Shown: positions 33,421-44,742 of the stretch, one piece after another
Layout of the letters: each line of letters starts with the position of its first letter
Numbering within the stretch: position 1 is the first letter of the stretch
Source of the DNA: Clarkia xantiana subsp. parviflora
Lineage: Eukaryota > Streptophyta > Magnoliopsida > Myrtales > Onagraceae
Direction: 5' to 3'
Assembly (NCBI GenBank): GCA_036873135.1
Contig: JAPTYO010000010.1
Coordinates: forward strand, 4,874,634 to 4,938,633
DNA: 64,000 nucleotides
Translations under genes and position numbers: made by a program
Notes under the pieces: generated by a model
What the model was told of the DNA's origin: nothing
The model's input: only the letters and a program-made list of their open reading frames with translations
The model's database searches: none

Positions 33421-33505
33421 TTGGTGGTAGCACTACGTTATATTTAGCATAGGTCGGAGGTTCGAATCCAACTACACTCTATTAATATTTTCTTGATAAA
33501 AAAAG
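33421..33505 (+). mobile_element. tRNA-like sequence, possible SINE head
   Basis: Contains a Pol III box A-like GCTTGGTGGTAGCAC and, 33 bp later, a perfect box B GGTTCGAATCC, followed by a T/A-rich stretch ending in seven A. This order and spacing are those of tRNA-derived SINEs of plants. It does not fold as a complete tRNA. No target duplication was found, so it may be truncated. Confidence 0.5.
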
Positions 33506-33519
33506 TATGATCTTTACTG

Positions 33520-33687
33520 TTACGGTCGGACCGGTACCGGTTTGTCCGGTCTGACCCGATCCAACCCGGTTTGACCGCATCAAACCGTTTTAACTGTGCA
33601 ATTTTATAATTTACTAGAACCGGACCGCTGATATGCCCGGTTCGCAGTCCAACCCGGTCCGACCGCCGGTCCGGTCCGGTTTTTACA
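33520..33687. mobile_element. Possible MITE with ACCGG-rich arms
   Basis: A GC-rich 170-bp block of ACCGGT/GGACCGG words, ending CCGGTTTTTACAACACTG. The left end (ACTGTTACGGTCGGACCGG) is a poor inverted match and no target duplication is visible. The ends resemble a CAGTGTTG-type hAT MITE, but I cannot prove a complete element. Confidence 0.45.
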
Positions 33688-35003
33688 ACACTGCCTACTA
33701 TTTTAAGGCTCACTTTTAGATTTTTAGAAAAAAAAAAAACTACTAAAAAAGTGTGACACTTGTCATGTGTATTAATCTACACAAAAATTCTCTCCTCCTA
33801 AAACCACCCCACGAAAAAAAAACTATGGAAGTTATTATAGTTACTAATTCTTAGAGACGGTTTGATGAAGATAACTTGAAACTTGAGATTACAAGTAACA
33901 TGAGTTACGTAATTTAACGTTAAATTTGTAGTGTTTGATTGTGTTGTAATATAAAGTGTAATATTATATATACATTATTTAGTATGTCCAATGTAATGTA
34001 ACTTTATTGTATTATATATTAATATATATGTGAATATATTATATATTGATTTAATCATATTCAAAATAATATATATTTTTATAACAACTTTTAAAATTTA
34101 TATTTTATAGTTAATTTGTATAGTAGATTAATAGATTGATGCATTTGATAACATTACAAAACATAGTGATACATAATAATGTAATTTACCCATAATGATG
34201 TTATAATAGACAAGATAATTCTGTTTAGGAAAGTTTATAGTTTATACTGTATATAATTCGTCAACAAATCTGTTTAGGAAAAATTATATTGTATCTAATT
34301 CGTCAACAAAGATTTGTGGACTACAGTGAGATGTTTTTTAAGAACATATTCGATAGTTGACAACCACCACTACCTCATCACATTTAAGTGGTGCATAGCT
34401 ATCAATATAAATTTGACACATATAAATTATTAGTACTCACTATGGCCAAAAAAAACAATTATTAGGACTCACATAATTACAGATCATTCATTTTATATAG
34501 AGTAAGTAAAAACGTCAAGTTCACATTTTCAATAGTTATTTTGTTTGTTTACTTCTAAAAAAGTATATTATGTTTTTATGTATAAGATGTTTGTAGTATT
34601 TCCATTTTAAATTTATTTAACATTATTAATTGATTTCATTTTTTTATTCATTTGGGAATATTTTAATCATTCATTAATTAATGAAAATGTATGGAATTCA
34701 TAGTGAATATATTTTCGGGTTCCTATTCTAAGGCTTATTAAATTAAACACATGTTCTCTCCATATAATTGTTGAGATGAGGTAAAGATATCTTGTACGGA
34801 TTAATAATATAATTCTAATTCGAAGTAGACAGTGGCCAAAATATAATAATTTGCGAAGTAGATGAAAAATGTTATATCATCATTTTCTAAACCAGGGCAT
34901 GAACATCAGCGTTGACTTGGACTGTATGGGCAAAACTGACCTATGGATGCCACCTAACGGTGCATCTAATCGTCTCCGCTTCCCGACTCTTTCCCAAATC
35001 AGG

Positions 35004-35036
<33 letters not shown>

Positions 35037-35651
35037 CTTGTAATGTATATCAGTTATCAGATCGGAGGAATAAGAGTTTTTTTTTTTTTAGGTAAACGAT
35101 CGGAATAAGAGTTTGTTTCCTTTTATATTATTATTATTATTAGTTTTAATCAATATTTTTTATTAACAATTGGAATAAATAAATAATTAAGTACAGAGTT
35201 ATAATGAGGCATTACCTCTTAACTTTTTGTCGGATAATACATTTTAATTTAAATCCACAAATTTCATGATATTATTTTTAACTTAGCAAGTAGCAAGGCA
35301 TAATTATATATATATATATATATATTGTTTTGCATTAAACAATAAATATGTTTGTCTTCATTCTGAAAGTAAAAGAGATATATAACTTAAAAGCACAATT
35401 TTGAGCTGTGTTTGGTTGTCATCTTTTGTTTTGCTTTACTTGGAATCATCACTTAAAATGTATTTGTTATATCAATTATCAACTAGATCGTGAGGAAGTT
35501 AGGATAAATTATATCCACTTTAGATTAAATAATTTAGAGGAATAAATATTTATCTTACGATGAGAACACTAAATAAGTCTAACAATATTCGTGGGACTTT
35601 TTCTATGCATATATTATTGACTTGTATTTTACGGAAAAATATACTTATATG
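33688..35651. other. AT-rich intergenic DNA
   Basis: No gene or element ends recognised. Contains an (ATT)n run at about 35005-35036 and a short TA run near 35308. The last five bases, ATATG, are the target duplication of the solo LTR. Confidence 0.5.
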
Positions 35652-36426
35652 TGTTGGATCACGGTGGAACTCCGGTACGATCTTTGACGGCGATCCTAGC
35701 TCCTTCGCTCCACGCAATCCTGCAAGAGGGGATAGACCGGGCGGTGACCCAGAATCCCTCTCCGATGCTTAAATGAGTATCTTGTACGGACTGGCAAGCA
35801 GTAATCTCAAGTAAGTATTTTCAACGTAATTGATCTGAGGTGACCTCTGCCCTTTTATAGGCGAAGAGGTGCCTCAGTTACCTGGTGAACCGTTGGGGGT
35901 GGTTAGCCCGTATTCCGCGTATCTCGGGTGTGATCCCGCCTATCTAGGCCATGATCTCGCTTATCTTGGCCACGCCCCGCGTATCTCGGCCACGCTCCGT
36001 GTATCTTAACCACGTTCCGCGTATCTCGGCCACGCCCCGCATATCTCGGCCACGCTCCGTGTATCTTAACCACGTTCCGCGTATCTCGGCCACGCCCCGT
36101 GTATCTCGGCCTTATCCTCTGATAGCGAGTCCCGACTAACGTCGGGGACTCCAGAGTTATCTCGTTATGTCACCGCTCGGGGCCCCTCGTCATCGTGACA
36201 GGGCCTATTGTTCTCAGGGATTCATCATCGGGGCCTACTCAGAGGCAGCTCGTCGGGAGCGTTCATCTCGCTTGTCAGGTCCGACTCTGTCGGGACCTCT
36301 CATCCTCGGACTCCCTTCGTCGGGATCCTTTGCCTGGGCCATCTTGGCCTTCGTTTAGGGCCCACCGGGCCTATTTGCCGTCTCCTCACCGTTAATAGGG
36401 CCTAACGGCTGTAGTCGAACCCATCA
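35652..36426 (+). mobile_element. Solo LTR of an LTR retrotransposon, 775 bp
   Basis: Begins TGTTGG and ends CCCATCA, so it has the TG...CA ends of an LTR, and is bounded by the exact 5-bp duplication ATATG (35647-35651 and 36427-36431). There is no internal region, primer site or polypurine tract, so it arose by recombination between two LTRs. A TATA-like CTTTTATAGG lies at about 35861. The 3' half is GC-rich and contains a minisatellite. The lineage cannot be assigned without coding sequence. Confidence 0.85.
35912..36112. repeat. 19-20-bp minisatellite in the solo LTR
   Basis: About ten tandem copies of a unit such as GTATCTCGGCCACGCCCCGC, with a variant CGTGTATCTTAACCACGTTC. Variants alternate in a higher-order pattern of about 78 bp that occurs nearly twice. 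Confidence 0.9.
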
Positions 36427-37424
36427 ATATGAAACTTAATTTTTATAATAATATCATTCAATTTTAACTTATTTTATAAATGTAATATAATATATTAAAA
36501 GAACCTATTCACTTTATTATTAATTAATTTGTTATATTAGTAATATATAATGTCCTGTCATTCAAAAAGTTTTCATCTACATCTTTAAATGAATAAATAT
36601 GTATGTAAATTATGTTATCGTTGAAAAAAAAATAAATCATACTACAGTTGAAAAAGTTGTAACTCCTTAATTATAAATTAAAAAATAAATAATATTAGAA
36701 TAAGTTTTAAAAAAAAAAAATTTGTATAAGATTAAAATTATTTAATATAATAACACATAAGTTAGCATAAAATCCTCGTTGATTATAGTACGTTTTAAAT
36801 TTACAAATTTTATAAATGATATTTTTAAATTTATTCGCGTAGAAACAAACCGAATTATTGTTCTTTAGATAGATTAGATATGAATATTTTTTTAAAAAAA
36901 CTATGTCGGCAACGGCCCTTCTGTATTTTGGAATTTATTTTGTAAACTTGGATTTGGAATTTGGATCTACATGCCCATTCCTTCCATTACTACAGTCGGT
37001 CAGTGCCTTTAATATAAGAGCATTATGAATATATGTGTAATAATTAACTTATCACTTACCTACCTACCTCATAAGTCATAACACGTAATACTCTAATTTT
37101 CCATTTCTAAAAAGAATATATGTTGGATTAATTTTGTATTTTCGTAAGTCATTATGTGAAATCCAATCAAATAAAAATTATGAAATTTTTTATTTGCACG
37201 ACCAAAAGGATAGTTGGGCTAGCAATTTACCCGTAATCTAGTAGATATCATTTCAATGGACCCCACCCCCAACCGTTTCAATTGGCATTGTGCTCCAGGT
37301 GTACACAGAAAAGCCACTTCATATCTTTCTCTTCTCTCCCGCGCGTCTCCATTTCTACTCCACCCCGGTAGAAGAAGAGAAGACACAGTCTCTCTCCGTG
37401 GAGCTTTTTCCAAGGTCGATCTCC
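36427..37424. other. AT-rich intergenic DNA and NCL promoter/leader
   Basis: Up to about 37220 the DNA is AT-rich and featureless. From 37220 composition rises and pyrimidine-rich phrases (TCTTTCTCTTCTCTCC) appear, as in a plant 5' UTR. No convincing TATA box is claimed. Confidence 0.4.
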
Positions 37425-40400
37425 ATGGCGGTCAGAGCTTCGACCTCGCTACTATTCTCTCTCCTCTTCCTACTATCACTCTCCTTCACCGCCGTCAACT
37501 CCCGTACCGTCCTCAAGCTCCAGCACTCCGATCTCATCTCGGACGGAATAATCCATGGTCCGCAGAACCCGTACCTGCTGCTCCCTGGATCCTCCGTCGC
37601 TGCCACGGACTCATGCGACCAGACGTACGGGTTCTTGCCCTGCACCTCCACATGGATCGGCAACTTGTTCCTGATTCTAATCTATGGCTATCTCATGTAC
37701 ATGGCGGCGACTTTCCTGTCCAGCGGAAGTGAGCTCCTGCTCGAGATCCTTGGCCCTGGTATAATTGGGGGCCTCTTCCTCCCAATACTCGGGGCTTTGC
37801 CTGATGCTATGCTTATCCTTGGTACGTCGACTTTTCATTTTCTTCTTCGTTGACGTGTTGACCATTTCGTCCGCGCTGCCTTTTTCTCATCCTCGCATCT
37901 GATTGGAGATGCAGAAGAAGCTTTTGACTTAAATTCAAATCAAATTTTACTAGAGGACTGCGGAAATAAACTGTTGTCCGGATCTGTACTGCTCATTTAG
38001 CTGGGAACCGTTGTTGCTTGTCAATTCTAGATAATTCCTTGGCTAATGTTGCATTTTACATACTTAAAGAGTTTTTTTAAGTCCTCTGAGGAAATGAGCA
38101 AAGACATGCTAGAATTTAGCATGTAAATTGCATCAGGATCAGATGGGTATATTTGTCTAACTGTTTCATCGGATGGTATCGATCACGACTGGCTGAAGTT
38201 ACATAGATCCTTAAGACTGGATAATAGAGTGGAATATACAAATACATCATCTATCTTTCGTGTTTGATGTGAAAATGAAACTCTGGAGCTCCTTATCTGC
38301 CATCAGCTTCAGTATAGCTAAAGCTTCTGCTCTTCCTTTCATCTTAGACCTTTTTGTAGGAAGCAACACTTAAATAAATTTAATGAAAAGTTGACCTTTT
38401 GATTTTTTTCACTATTAAGATCATTTTCACTTTCTTTATTGTTAACTAAGTTCTACCACGATGATGTATATCCGTTCTTATAACTCGTTCTTATTTGTGT
38501 CTTTTTTCAGTTTCTGGTCTCTCAGGAGACACATCAACTGCACAGACTCAGGTCTCTGTTGGAATGGGGTTGCTTGCTGGATCAACTGTTATGCTTCTTA
38601 CAGTTATATGGGGATCATGTGTGGTTATTGGAAAATGCGATCTGCATGATTCAGTTGCCATCGACAAAGTTGATACAAAAGGATTTAGTTTAACAGGTTT
38701 GTAGATTATGGATTTTGATTCACTTTTCATGTTCAAATTGTGAAATAAGTGAACCACAGTTATCAGATGACTATTTTCATTCCATGCCATCTGGACAGTA
38801 TGTCCTGCGGCTTGATTTTGCTGTTAGTTCTTTTTGTATTTCTGGTAGCATATGTAAAAACGCAGACTTATGGCTGGCCTTCTAAGAAATGAACTAAAGA
38901 AACATGATGGGTAACTAGAGTAGCAAATATATACTAAGAGTTATCATTATTTTTAGAGAAATAATTATTTCTTGTCATTTCGATGCTTGAACTTATATTT
39001 GTGGCTTATTTATCTTGTATACTTTTTGGCAGGTTCTGGGGTTAGCACTGATATCTGGACAAAATATGCAGCTGCCATCATGTGTGTATCAGTGATACCG
39101 TTTATTGTTGTTCAAGTTCCTCAACTTTTGATAAGTTCGACTTCTGGAAAACGCTTGGTTATCTTGATTGCACTTATCTTCTCGTTGGTTCTACTGGTTG
39201 CTTACTGCCTTTATCAGGTCACCATCTCCAAACTTTGAGTATTTTACCTTCACTATCTTGCTGTCCAAAATATAATTACAGACGAATGTTGTATAAATTT
39301 ACTGTTTCTTTATGTTGCAGTGAGAATAAATAACTTGCCTTGCTTACAATTTGTGAAATTAGTGCAGGTCTTTCAGCCTATGATCCAGAGGAGACGTCTT
39401 AATTACGTGCTGCACAAGCATGTAATCTTTGGGGTTCTAAGAGATTTGAAGAAGCGTTCTTTTGGGAAACTTCTTACAGAGGATGGTGAAGTGGATGAGG
39501 ATGTAGTAGATAAGTGGGTAATCCATATATATATGTCTTTAAAAAAACATGCTTTTTATTTTCTTAAAAAAACGCATGCTTTGTTACTTAGTTATGTGAT
39601 GACATGATATGACAGGTTATTCAAAGCCATTGACAAGAACAATGATGGATATCTTTCTCTTGCGGAGCTAAAAGCACTAATCCTAGGAATCAACTTTGAA
39701 GAGATAGATTTCGATAAGGAGGACGCAGTTAACAAGATCATGCTAGATTTTGACACATCTAATGACTCTAAACTCAGCAAGACTGAATTCATCCAAGGCA
39801 TTTCAAAATGGCTTCAAAGAGCAATTCATTCAACCAAAAGTTTGGGTGGCAAAAATTTCGGCACATCTAAGTTTCTTGATGAAGCGCATCTCGTAAGAAC
39901 CCTTGTCCCTGCTATTTTGCTCCCAAATATTATAGGGTTAATTACCAAATATTGCTAGCTGATTCATAGACTTGGGAAAAAATTTGTGCAGCAAATAAGA
40001 CGAGAGCATGCTCAAGTGTCGATTGGGGAGCAAAGCGATGAAGTTGCCGAGGGTGTTAATGACATTAAACGGACATCGATAAAAGCCGGGCTGCTATTGG
40101 TTCTGGGTACAGCAGTTGCAGCTGCATTCGCCGATCCATTGGTAGATGCAGTGGATAATTTCTCAGACGCTACTGGCATTCCAACTTTCTTCATCTCATT
40201 CATCGCCCTTCCATTGGCTACCAACTCGAGCGAAGCTGTGTCGGCAATCATCTTTGCAAGCCGCAAGAAGAAGTCCACAGCATCTCTTACATTTTCCGAG
40301 GTGAGTTTGTTTTTCTTCAAAGTGAAACATTTTGAACATTTTTCATATCATTTTGAACATTTTTCATCTCATTATGACAATAATTTCAGCTTTATGGAGC

Positions 40401-40638
40401 TGCAACGATGAACAACGTGCTGTGCTTATCGGTGTTTCTGGCGCTGGTCTATGTCCGAGGGCTAACGTGGGATTTCACGGCCGAAGTGTTAGTAATCGTG
40501 ATCGTATGTGTCGTGATGGGGTTGTTTGCGAGCTTCCGCACCACATTCCCTCTCTGGACATCTGCTATCGCCTTCTTTCTCTACCCGTTCTCGTTGGTGC
40601 TTGTGTATGTTCTTGACTATGTTTTGGGTTGGTCGTAG
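37425..40638 (+). CDS. NCL: Sodium/calcium exchanger-like protein NCL
   Basis: Seven exons (37425-37821, 38511-38696, 39033-39217, 39368-39513, 39616-39892, 39992-40300, 40390-40638) give 582 residues, very close to Arabidopsis NCL. The N terminus is a signal peptide (about 26 residues, LLFSLLFLLSLSF core). The first membrane block contains the exchanger repeat SSGSELLLEILGPG with GLFLPILGALPDAML; the second contains FISFIALPLATNSSEA. Between them lies a cytosolic loop with two EF hands: DKNNDGYLSLAE, fully canonical, and DTSNDSKLSKTE, which lacks the usual Gly at position 6. NCL proteins move Na+ and Ca2+ across membranes and bind Ca2+, and affect salt responses. The donor of exon 4 (AA|GTGGGT) was chosen by phase. 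The start is the first ATG before the signal peptide. Divergent from the TAF1A-like gene. Confidence 0.93.
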
Positions 40639-41011
40639 ATCTACACTTTCTTGTCCCAGTGAGATGATTTTTTGTTTTCGTCGGAGAGAGGTTATCGAGT
40701 CCAGACAGGTTCCAGTTTGTTAGGACGTACTGTTGTTGTCGCGGTCTAGTTTCGTGTGCTCTTTTTGTGTTGCTAGTGTAACTTCATCTTTCTGCCTAAT
40801 AAGTATTTATATGATATTTTGTTTTATATTTATGTGCATGTGCGTCTACCTAGGTGCTTGATCTGCGTGTTAGTGTAAAAAAATTGTTTATATAGAAGAA
40901 AATTGAGTTTCCATTGAGTTCATTTTATTATTATCGTCATTATATTTTTTTTATAAATTCATGAAACCAAATATAATTATGTATTGATTCTATTCAATAA
41001 AATTTATATTA
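40639..41011. other. 3' flank of NCL
   Basis: Probably the 3' UTR, followed by AT-rich DNA. Nothing else is recognised up to the TTA that precedes the MITE. Confidence 0.5.
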
Positions 41012-41428
41012 GAGCATCCACAATGGTTTTACATAAATTGTATTCTTTAAAGTTGTCACGTATATATTTATGTACACTTAAGTAATACGTAAATTTAAGA
41101 CACACATAAAAAATATTTTCTCTGTAATCGTGTTACCTAAATATATTCCTTAAATATATTTTATTATTAAATTTTCCAACAACCACCAATAAGATATTAG
41201 CATTAATTATAAAATGAATTAATTTATAATAAAAAAATTAGTTACGTAATACATAATGCATTACTTAAATTTAAGGAATGCTTTATGTAAAAACATAAAT
41301 TTACGTGTGGGTCCCATCTTTAAGGAATGCTATGTAAAACCACTGTAGATTGTTTTTGTTGCTTTACTTAAATAAACATGTAGAACCCACATTTAGGTAA
41401 TCTTTACGTAATACCACTGTGGATGCTC
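41012..41428. mobile_element. Tourist-like (PIF/Harbinger) MITE
   Basis: 417 bp beginning GAGCATCCACAATGGTTTTA and ending TACCACTGTGGATGCTC, inverted repeats over about 25 bp, flanked by the 3-bp duplication TTA (41009-41011 and 41429-41431) preferred by PIF/Harbinger transposases. A partial second copy of the end motif (AAAACCACTGTAGATTG) lies inside at about 41335. No coding capacity. A partial relative occurs near 45003-45200. Confidence 0.87.
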
Positions 41429-41951
41429 TTAATTATGTCTTATATTATATATATATATCTGATCTTCAGAAAATCACTGTTTTCGCGCAAAATGTATGAT
41501 GATTCAGAGTTATATTAGTGATTAAATCAAGTTGTTTGAGAAATTTAGATGTATAAATAATTTGTTTTTAATATGGATGAAAATTAAGAATAAGAAAAAA
41601 ATTAGGAATGATGAGGGTTTAATTATTATATATTATGTTTTTCATGCTTATAGTATTAATTAATGATGATGAATTGTAAATTTTAATTGGTTAGTTTAAA
41701 ATTGGTGGATTTTTATTCCACTTATAGTTTCTACCGTAGTAATAATAGGAGAATAGATGACCAAAAACTCTGATAATTAGTTAAAATTCGTAAAGCTCAG
41801 TGCATCAACCTCGTCAAAACTGGAGCCGCAGTACTAGGATCCCATAACCTTCTCTTTCTCTCTCTCTCTCTCTGCTACGTACCTGTTAAAGTGATCATAA
41901 ACAGGTTTTGAAGTGATCACAGAAAAAACCTGCAACCTCAGGCAGGCAGCA
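41429..41951. promoter_or_regulatory. Promoter region of the glycosyltransferase gene
   Basis: AT-rich region of about 520 bp between the MITE and the start codon, ending in a short CT repeat (about 41855-41873) that looks like a plant leader. The Tourist-like MITE thus lies within 0.6 kb of the gene and may influence it. No individual box is asserted. Confidence 0.4.
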
Positions 41952-44037
41952 ATGACTACATTATTCCACGCCGCCATGGTTCCATGGTTCGCCGTCGGAC
42001 ACATGACACCGTACCTCCACCTCTCCAACATGCTCGCCGAGAGAGGCCACACCGTCACTTTCTTCTTACCCAACAAAGCCATATCCATTCTTCAACCTCT
42101 CAACACCCACCCTCGCCTCATCACCTTCCATCCACTCACCGTCCCCCACGTGGACGGCCTCCCTGCCGGAGCCGAAACCGCCTCCGACGTCCCCATGTCT
42201 TCCGTTTCCTCTCTTGCAACCGCCATGGACCTGACACGTGGACAGGTGGAGGAGGCACTCGCGGCCTCCAAGCCCGATTTTGTGTTTTACGACACTGCAC
42301 ATTGGATACCCGACATTGGTCGGAGGTTGGGGTTCAAATCTGTGTGCTACAATGTCGTGTCTGCTGCTGCGTTAGCCATCGCTCTCGTTCCGGCAAGGAA
42401 AACCAGGAAAGACGAGCCTTTTACAGAGGAAGAACTAGTAGACCCGCCACCTGGGTATGTCTATATATATGTTAAAATGCCAAATCAACTGGGGCTGACA
42501 ATTCATATGTGCCGTGTTTGTGTCGAGTTTCAGTAGATCAACACACTCTAAAAACGAATTTTAGATAATTTTTCATTACAGACGCTTGTTCAAGCATCAC
42601 AAACATTTTGACAATAATCAAATTACGCTTCGTAGTTGCATCGATTCTTACTGTATTATTTCGATGTATTTCAAAGTGTTATTAAGTTTTGATTTATCTA
42701 ACAAACTTTTCAAGAAAAAAATTATTTTAACTGACACTTAGTTGTGTTGTCATTTGCATATACCGGTGACAAGCAAAAGCATCATGTGTTTTAAAAGTTT
42801 TGCTCTAAGTGTTTTACGCAACAGTGATCTGAAATAACATATGTACTTGCGTCACAAGCGTAACAACATCACTAGTTTTATAACGACGTATTTTTGCATC
42901 GCGGATAATCATTTCTACTGTCACGAGAAACTAACTTTCTTATAGTGGCACGGCAAGACAGCATTCAAAACGAGCATGGCAAAACAAGAAAAATAGCAAC
43001 ACCAAAAAATTGTATAATGTTATTTGATTATTATAAACCTAACATGACTCGTGTTAAATTAAATAACGTTAGGTATCCATCTAAGACGGTTGTGTTCCGG
43101 CGGCATGAAGCCAAATCACTGATGTTCTTATCGATGCCATTCGGGAGCGGCATTACGTTCTACGACCGAACCACCGCTGCTATGAGAGAATGCGATGCAA
43201 TTGCAATGAGAACATGCAAAGAGATGGAGGCCTCATTGTGTGACTACTTGAGTTCTCAGTTCAACAAGCCCGTCTTCCCCACCGGCCCAGCCCTCCCCGA
43301 CCCATCAACCGCTCCACCACTAGACCCGCGATGGAACGAATGGCTCAACCGGTTCGAACGCAACTCAGTCGTGTTCTGCGCATTTGGGACCCAATGGATC
43401 TTAGAAAAAGACCAGTTTCAAGAGCTCCTTCTAGGTATAAGGGAAAAAAAATATATTTTATTATCTATTATAACTATAATATAACTTAATCAGAAGATAA
43501 TAAAATATATTTTCCTAATATATTTATTCAGGGTTTGAGCTCACAAACTGGCCATTCTTGGTTGCCCTAAAGCCGCCCCCGGGGTACAAGACTTTGGAAG
43601 AAGCTTTGCCGAGTGGGTTCGAAGAGAGGACCAAAGGAAGGGGAATGGTGTGTGGAGATTGGATCCAACAAACCCTAATCTTGGACCACAAGTCGGTCGG
43701 GTGCTTCGTGACCCACGGTGGGCACGGGTCGATGTGGGAGTCTTTGATGTGTGAGAGCCAATTGGTTATGGTTCCTCACTTGGGTGACCAAATATTGAAC
43801 ACAAGGCTTTTGGTTGAAGAGTTGAAGGTTGGGGTGGAAGTTGAAAGAGAAGACAATGGATGGTTCTCCAAGGAGAGTTTGTGCAAAGCAATCAAAAGTG
43901 TGATGGATAAAGATAGTGAATTGAGTGGTAGCCTTAGAAAGAACCATGCACATTGGAAGGAGAAGCTAAACCCCACTTTTATCGACGGATACATCGACCA
44001 TTTTGTTAGCAACCTCCAACGCCTCAAATCGACTTGA
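41952..44037 (+). CDS. UDP-glycosyltransferase, UGT79-like
   Basis: Three exons (41952-42454, 43073-43434, 43532-44037) give 456 residues, normal for plant family 1 UGTs. The N-terminal acceptor half contains MVPWFAVGHMTPYLHLSNML with the catalytic His at position 17 and its probable Asp partner in FYDTAHW. The UDP-sugar half contains the PSPG box (about 332-375), from WIQQTLILDH to PHLGDQ, with THGGHGSMWESL in the middle. This is closest in style to UGT79 enzymes, which add a second sugar to flavonoid or anthocyanin glucosides and to terpenoid glycosides; the acceptor cannot be predicted from sequence. The final Gln of the box suits glucose, but UGT79 members also use xylose or rhamnose. Two introns, in phases 2 and 1, lie at PPG/Y and LLG/F. 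Confidence 0.9.
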
Positions 44038-44207
44038 TTATTTATGTAGCTAGCTAGGGATTTAGGGGTTGAATCTAGCTAGACTAGCATTATGTTATTC
44101 TCAATCAAATCAAACTTTGTCATAGAGGTATGCCAAATTGAGGAGGGAATGAATATCAATCTATTTATATGTAATAATATAATGTAGCGATTAAGTAATT
44201 TATCATT

Positions 44208-44742
44208 AGGGTTACTAACCTATGAAATGTCTGAATTTTGACTCATGTTAACCGGAGAGATCTGAATTTTAAAAGTTAATTAGGAAGGTCCGAATTTTCA
44301 ACTTTTTTGAACTTTGGTTTTCCGTCCATTTTAAGGGTTAAATTTAACATAACTGTGTGAAATGACAATTTTACCCATTTTTTTCGGAGCTTTGGGCGGC
44401 CTTGGTGGTCACCGGCGGTGTTTCTCGGCGAAGAAGAATGTTTTTTTTTTTTGCTTTAAGGGGCATTTTCGTCTTTTCAAGTCAAGTATGTGAGATGCAC
44501 ACTTTGGTCGGAGGGCATTTTCGAGATTTAAGTTTATTTTCGGTCACATACCAAGCATGTGACAAAATTCTGTCAGTTTTAACGGCAAAAATTGGCAGAG
44601 ACCTCTTATATCAACAAATTTGAAAATTCAGACATTCCAAATTAACTTTTAAAATTCAGACATTCCAAATTAATTTTTGAAAATTCAGACCTCTCCAATT
44701 AACATGAGTCAAAATTAAGACATTTCAAAGGTTATTAACCCT
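44208..44742. mobile_element. Mutator-like MITE, complete copy
   Basis: Long inverted repeats: the left arm reads GGGTTACTAACCTATGAAATG, then TTTTGACTCATGTTAA, then GAGAGATCTGAATTTT; the right arm read backwards gives AGGGTTAATAACCTTTGAAATG, then the same phrases with few changes, over more than 90 bp. The 9-bp flanks (TTATCATTA and TTATATTAT) are only similar, so the insertion may be old. The core carries GGCCTTGGTGGTCACCGGCGG. It is 0.2 kb downstream of the glycosyltransferase gene and is related to the fragment at 29880-30160. Confidence 0.78.

Noticed and set aside
35951..36405. Repetitive Ser/Arg/Pro frames as a structural protein
   Set aside because: They lie within the solo LTR and translate its minisatellite.
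42945..43072. Extension of UGT exon 2 upstream to 42945
   Set aside because: The family reads GYPS directly after PPG; the acceptor TTAG at 43069-43072 gives the right phase, so the upstream frame is intron.
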